A stretch of 6,169 bases of DNA from Butyrivibrio sp. UBA3740 (GTDB lineage Bacteria > Bacillota > Clostridia > Lachnospirales > Lachnospiraceae). A program made the position numbers and the translations under genes. Positions 1 to 6,000 of this stretch are shown piece by piece; within the stretch, counting starts at the first letter, position 1; each line of letters starts with the position of its first letter. Below the pieces are notes generated by a model, which saw only the letters and a program-made list of their open reading frames with translations, did not search any database and was not told the DNA's origin. The DNA is taken from positions 1 through 6,169 of the forward strand of contig DFGW01000211.1 in the NCBI GenBank assembly GCA_002372465.1, in the 5' to 3' direction.

Positions 1-3000
1 TCTCAAGACTTGCCTGCCCTATGGAGAAGGTCCTTGTGAAGGTCCCTGCAAAGTTACCTGCTCCAGTGATAGTGATGGTAGGAGTCTTTGCCTTGGCATT
101 ATTAACAGTTACTGCATTGTTGTTAGCATACTTAACCTTGTAGTCACGATTAAGAACCAGCTCCTCATCTCCAAACATCAGCTTCACATCCGGCTTAACA
201 CCATTCTTGGTATAAGCAAAGCTTCCAAGATCGGCTCTTGCCTTTGATGAAGAAGCATCTGATGATGTACTGTCGCTGCATACAACTGTTACCTGACCAC
301 TTGAGAAGTTAAGGGCTCCAATCTTAAAGGTCTTCTTAACTGTTCCCGTGTATTTACCTATTCCGGTAAAGGTGAGTGTACCGTTGCCCTTTTTAACATT
401 ATTCGAAGGTGTAACTGTAAAGTCCTCTCCTTCATACAGTGTCTCTACAGGAGCTTTTTTATTCGCCTGATATGTAAGTGCATATCCGGGAGTCTTACCG
501 GTTCCATCAAAAATAACAGGGTTTGTGGTATCAATATTTACCTTAGCCTTTGAGATTGCAATACCTGTGATCTTAAAGGTCAGGGTCTTGGTACCTGCGT
601 ACTTTTCGCCATTACCGGTAACTACTGCAGTTGCTGTTCCGGGCATTACGTTGTTGAAGTACTCAACATGGTAATCACCCTCAATTCCCTTATCCGTATC
701 TTCCGCAGCAAGCTCATATGGGTTCTTCTTATCTGTGATCTTATCAGTGATCTTTATCTTAGGTCTTAATTCTGATCCATCAGCTGCTACCGACTTCGCA
801 AACGTAAAGGTGAGCTTTGCAATGTTTGTTTTGGTCTTCTTTGGATAAACAGTTTCAGTAAAGACAGCGAAACCTGTATAATTACCCTTTCCTCTAATGA
901 TTACATTATAGGTAGTATCAGGAGCAGCCTTAACTTCAGAATAGTCGTAGGTAAAGTCTGTTCCGCTCTTAAGTACAACGATCTTTCCATCTTCCCTGGT
1001 ATAGGTGACTGTTGTTGTCCCCTTGATAATTTTTCCAGTTTCTTCTACCTGAATATCAGCAGTCTGAACCTTTGAATTATTTCCGGACTTATCTCCGACG
1101 CTAAGTGGCATATCGCCAAGGCTGATGGGCTTAACGTCAAAGGTAAACTTGTTTGTACCTGAATAGTTACCTTTTCCCGTAACTGTAATTGTACCTTTAA
1201 CCTTATCAGTACTTGCCTTGATATTGTTTGAGTACTTAACTGTGTAATCCTCATTAAGGGCCAGGAGTTTCTTGCCATAGTAGACATGAAGGTCATCGAA
1301 TGTGATGGCACTTCCTGTATATTCCATGTCTTTGTAGCCTGCTGCCCAAAGACCTGAAGGGATTTTATCTGCGCTTGTAAATTCTCTTGCTGCTCTGTCC
1401 TCTACAGTTACATCTCCATAGTCCTGGGACGGATCAATGACTGTGAAAGCTTCGGTCATCACATCACTGGTCCTGTAGCCAGCTTTTACAGTCTTGGCAT
1501 AGATGGTCATGTTTTCCTTTGCGGTAAGTGCCGTCTTATAAAGGTGGGCATCATCCTCAGGAATGTTTGAAGCTTCCGCAGCTTTAGTTGTGTAATATAT
1601 GCTGGCACCACCTGTTGCGGTGAAAAGATATATCTTCGTCTCTTTCCTAAGCTCTGAAGGCAGCTCTTTTCCACCTGCGTCACCGGTTGTAGGAGAAAGG
1701 GCCTTAGGTGACTGCTTATAGACAGCGTATAAGGTGTGATCACCGGCAGTTCTGACAATAGTCTGTGCCGTTACAAAGCTCTTTCCCTCAGGTTCAGATG
1801 ACCAGCCTGCAAAAGCGTTGTCTCCAAACTCTGCTATGGGAAGCTCACCATAAGAAGCGTCAAAGGTTACTGTCTTAGTTGCATTTCCCTTTACGATCTG
1901 TCCCTCTCCGGGATCAAAGGTTACCTTGTACTGATTTGCAGTCCACTTGGCAAAGAGCCTGGTTTCCTTCGTAAGCTTGGTGCCGGAAACAGCTTCTTCC
2001 CCGTCCTTACAATCGTAAGTTAAATACCATCCTCCAAAGGTATATCCCTGCGCGGTAATTGTTGGAAGGCTTATAGTCCTCTGACCATTTACCTCCCAGA
2101 CATTTACGCCGTTGACCTTTATCTCGGATTGATAGACGAGCGTGTAACCCATATATTCCCCGGACACATCCTCTATGTTGTACCCCAGATCCTTAAGGTT
2201 ATTGTAAGAGTATTTTAGAACACACTTAAGCACAGCATTTGCAGGAAATGTTGAGATGTCAACAATAGCACTCCTGTCAACGTTCTCATCCTCATCGTAG
2301 TCCCCTTCAAAATCGGGTTCATCACCCAGATAGTTTCCGGTCTCTCCCTTAGCAGTAAAGCAGTCTCCTTCCCATGTATTTGTGAACAGGAACGCCTCCA
2401 CCTTATCCATTCCATAGAAAACTCTCTGCCATTTTTTACCACTATTAAAATAACTGGAGTCAAGGCTAACAGTTCCTGTGATATTCCTGCAGTTTTCAAA
2501 AGCTCCGTACCCTAGAAATTTTGGACGAAGACCACCTGAACCGATTTCTAAAAATATCAGATTTCCATCAAGTCCGGTACAGTTCTTAAAGGCTTCACTT
2601 CCAATACTTCCAGTCTCAGCAGAAAAAACAAGATCTCCCTTAAGTCCTGTACAGTTTTTGAAAGCCCTGTCGCCAATGGAATCAAGGTTTTCATTAAACT
2701 TCACTGAAGTAAGTTTTTCGCAGTTTTTAAAGGCTTCCTTTCCTATTGAGATAGTAGTCGAAGGGAAAACCAAATCTCCAGTGAGCATCCGGCAATTTCT
2801 AAATGCAAACTCGTCTATTCCTTTTAAGCCTTCACCAATTTCAATGGTTTTAAGACTTGTGCATCCGTCAAATGCCCCTTTATATATCCAATTGACACCT
2901 GCTAAGCGGGCAGAAGTAAGGTTGGTACATCCTTGGAAGGCATATCCACCAATATCTTCCAGGCTATTATTAAATGTAACTGCGCTTATCCCGGTACAAT

Positions 3001-6000
3001 TTTCAAATGATTGGAAACCAAGGTCTTCTATTTCTTTTGAAAAAGAGAGTTCTCCGTAGATATATTTACAATTCCTGAAGGCACTATCTCCAATATAGGT
3101 TAGATTACTAATAAATTCCGGGTTTTCAAAATACAGGTATTCACAGTCATCAAATGCCCACCAGCCTACTTTCTTTAAATTCTTTCCCTTAACCAAAAGA
3201 GAACGCTTGTAGTTGGCGAGATTTGCAATATGGTAAAAAGCATTTCCTCCAATCTCAGTGATATTCTCGGGAATAACAATTCTTCCGCTAAAATTTTCGC
3301 AGTAGTAGAAGCAATGATCCGGAATTTTGGTAAGGCCTTTTCCAATATAGACATTCTTAATGCTTGAATGTGAAAATGCATATTCACCAATGGATTCCAC
3401 GCTGTCAGGAATAATTAAAATGCCGTCAAATCTGTTGTCATAAAATGCATATTTACCAATTGTTTTTACGGTTCCGGGAATTTCCAGTCTCTCACCCTTA
3501 AATCCTGCATAGTCTCCGATGCTGGTAATACCCTCTTCCAGATATACATTTTTAAGCCAGTATTCGGACCATGGAGCTGCGCCACTCTCTTCATAGTCGT
3601 TCATCTTGCCTGTGCCGGAGATATAAAGGTCATACCTTTTTTTATTATCCCGATTAGCTGCGTCTATTTCATACAGCGTATAGGTCAGATTTGTACCGCA
3701 CTTTCCGGTTATTATAACTTCTTCTTTTCCGGTTTTTGGATCATACCCATAGTGATGTATTGTATCGTTACTTCTAAGACGAAGTCCAAGAGTTTCTACT
3801 TCCTGTTTTGTCAAAGTGGTGTAGAAATCACTATATTTGATGCAATTAAAGTAATCGTTAACAGCTCTGCCATCATATGAGCCCTTTTTCTCAAGCTCCT
3901 TAACCTTTCCAAGCAAGTAGATGCTTTTTATTGATGCACTATTAGATACATCTAACAGGTAATCAATATTCCCATTTATTACCAACTCATCTATATTAGA
4001 ATGCCGGAATACGGCATCAAGCTTTTCTATATTTCCATCAATTTGGACCTTCTTTAGATTCTTACAGCTCCCGAAAGCATCTTGTCCAATCTTTGTACAC
4101 GAAGCCGGAATCACTACTGTCCCTGATAAGGAAGATTCTTCAAAGGCATATTTACCGATTTCTTCAATCTGGGTCCCGGCCAGATCGATTCTCTCTATTC
4201 CTGATTTATAAAAGGCATTTGCTCCAATTACCTTAAGAGTTCTTGGAAGTTTGATCTTCTTGATATTGGGATTGCCAGCTCCTGTAAACTCCTCAAGGCC
4301 ATATGGGAGCTCTATTTCTTCCAGTTTTGGTAAGTACATTCCATCAGCATCTGCTTTTTTTACTCCGGGCAGGAATACTTCACGGGTTATGTAGTTAGAA
4401 AATTCACTATAATATATCCCGGAGCCGTCATTTGTATCAAAACCAAAGTTTCTCGGGCTAACATTTTCTCCCCACATCTCAATGGTAAGACCTCTGTCCT
4501 TGTATCCATACAACCATGCTTTACTTATTAATGTTTTATCGCCATTCTCATCATATTCATAGTTTTCGGCATAGCCATTTATATATCCGTCATCGGATGA
4601 ATTTTTCCCGGTCACTCCAACTTCTTTTCCTAAAATATCCTTGGCTCTAGCCTCCCACAGATACTCCGCTGCACAGTCCACAAAGGTCTTTGCTCCGGTT
4701 GCCAGAAGAGCCATTCCGATTCCTCCCGGAAGGCCGCCGCAGCAAGCCACTACAAGAGGGATAATGAGAGTTGTGGTTGCAGAATATAGCTGCCTGCTGT
4801 CTCGAAGCTCCTCGGCTTTTTTGATGGCCTCATCCTTATCCTTTATGGAAGAATTGTTGATATCGCTTACCATCCGCTCATAATCTTCGTTGTACTGAGT
4901 ATAGTCTGACATGGTCTCAGCTACTTTTACAAACTGGGAAAGATCTGCGGAAAACTCGGTAACAGAATTATAAATCCCTTTTTCATCCTGAAGACTTACC
5001 TTGTATTTCAGGGCCTTAGCTCCGGGGTCGATAAAATCTACAAAGTATGCAAATATGTTCTTAGGATCAGAGGTATCAAAGTAAACATTATAGTCTTTAC
5101 CATCGTCTCCTTGTGCAACACATAGAAAACTATTTTTGGCTATATCTTCAATAATGTCATTGGGGCTGGCTTCTTCTACTAATACTTCAAGAGCTTCTTT
5201 ACCTATTTCCTTGGCTGTAGGTGAATAGAACTCTTTGTAAGACACAGAAATTTTCCTGTCATTACCATTTTCAGTGACTTTGACATCTCCGCACATTTCA
5301 TTAAAGCGCTGATATCTCTCGACTGCTTCACTGTTAACCGAAATGGCGCTATCGCTCTTGCTGACCTTGGAAATACGTCTTGTACTTCTAAGCTTTAAGG
5401 AAATGCTACTGATCGCACTGCCGCTTACGCCTTCTTTAAAATATCCACTGGCTTGGAAAGCTCCGGTATAAAAGTCAATTCTGTCCGAAGATATGGTATA
5501 TGATTCTCCTTCTACTACACCAATTACATCAACACTGGCAACACCAGAACTGTGTTCAATATCGATGGAAAATTTAAGAGGACTTTTCCCATCGTATTCA
5601 GAAAGATTCACATAGGTCTTGTATCCTGATTCTTCTCCGTCAGCTGAAGAAGTGCCCAAAAGATCTACCTCATGTCCGAGCCAGCTTACCTTAAAACCCG
5701 TAACTAAAGCCTGGGGCACTGAATCACTTCCTACAGATAAAAGGCTGGAGGAATCCTCCACAACATAGTCCATGTCCTGAAAGAACTCATATGCTTCAAG
5801 GGCGGAGAATTCGTCTTTTTCTGAACTTTCGCTTTCTTTATCTGATTCCTCTGATAGCTCCTTTGTAGGATCATCGAGCACTAATTCTTCTTCCTCCAAA
5901 AGCTCCTCTTCCTGTACAGGATCTGTCTCCTCCGTAGAAGCTTCCTCTGTTTCCGAAGATTCTTCAGACTCTACCTGTTCCTCATCAGAAACAGTTTCAT

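Noticed and set aside
1439..1711. Glycosidase activity suggested by the chitobiase/hexosaminidase-like domain
   Set aside because: Only the small C-terminal Ig-like accessory fold is recognised. No catalytic glycoside hydrolase domain or catalytic motif is visible anywhere in the 2,056 residues.
1045..1758. Short minus-strand frames of 83 and 88 codons at 1507-1758 and 1045-1311
   Set aside because: Both are out-of-frame readings within the stalk region, where the main frame encodes recognisable InlB B, CHB_HEX_C_1-like and Ig-like domains.
2215..2499. Minus-strand open frame of 94 codons in a second frame
   Set aside because: It overlaps the main frame at the LRR/linker junction, would need a TTG start, and its product resembles no protein. 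The main frame has clear domain content here.
2478..3059. Plus-strand open frame of 193 codons with recurring QFLKA..P units
   Set aside because: It lies wholly antisense to the second LRR block. The recurring units are the complement of the repeated AFKNC-TGL codons, and the giant minus-strand frame explains the region fully. There is no signal of an independent gene.
3175..3390. Minus-strand open frame of 71 codons
   Set aside because: It is an out-of-frame reading inside the second LRR block, where the main frame carries intact LRR units.
2405..3559. Regular repeats of about 70 bases considered as a CRISPR-like or satellite array
   Set aside because: The period is 22-25 codons with third-position variation, and the translation gives LRR_5 units. 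The repetition is protein-coding and there are no unique spacers.
4641..4883. Plus-strand open frame of 80 codons
   Set aside because: It is antisense to the hydrophobic segment and charged helix of the main gene, and would need a TTG start. Its Arg/Pro/Ala-rich composition follows from complementing Gly-rich codons.
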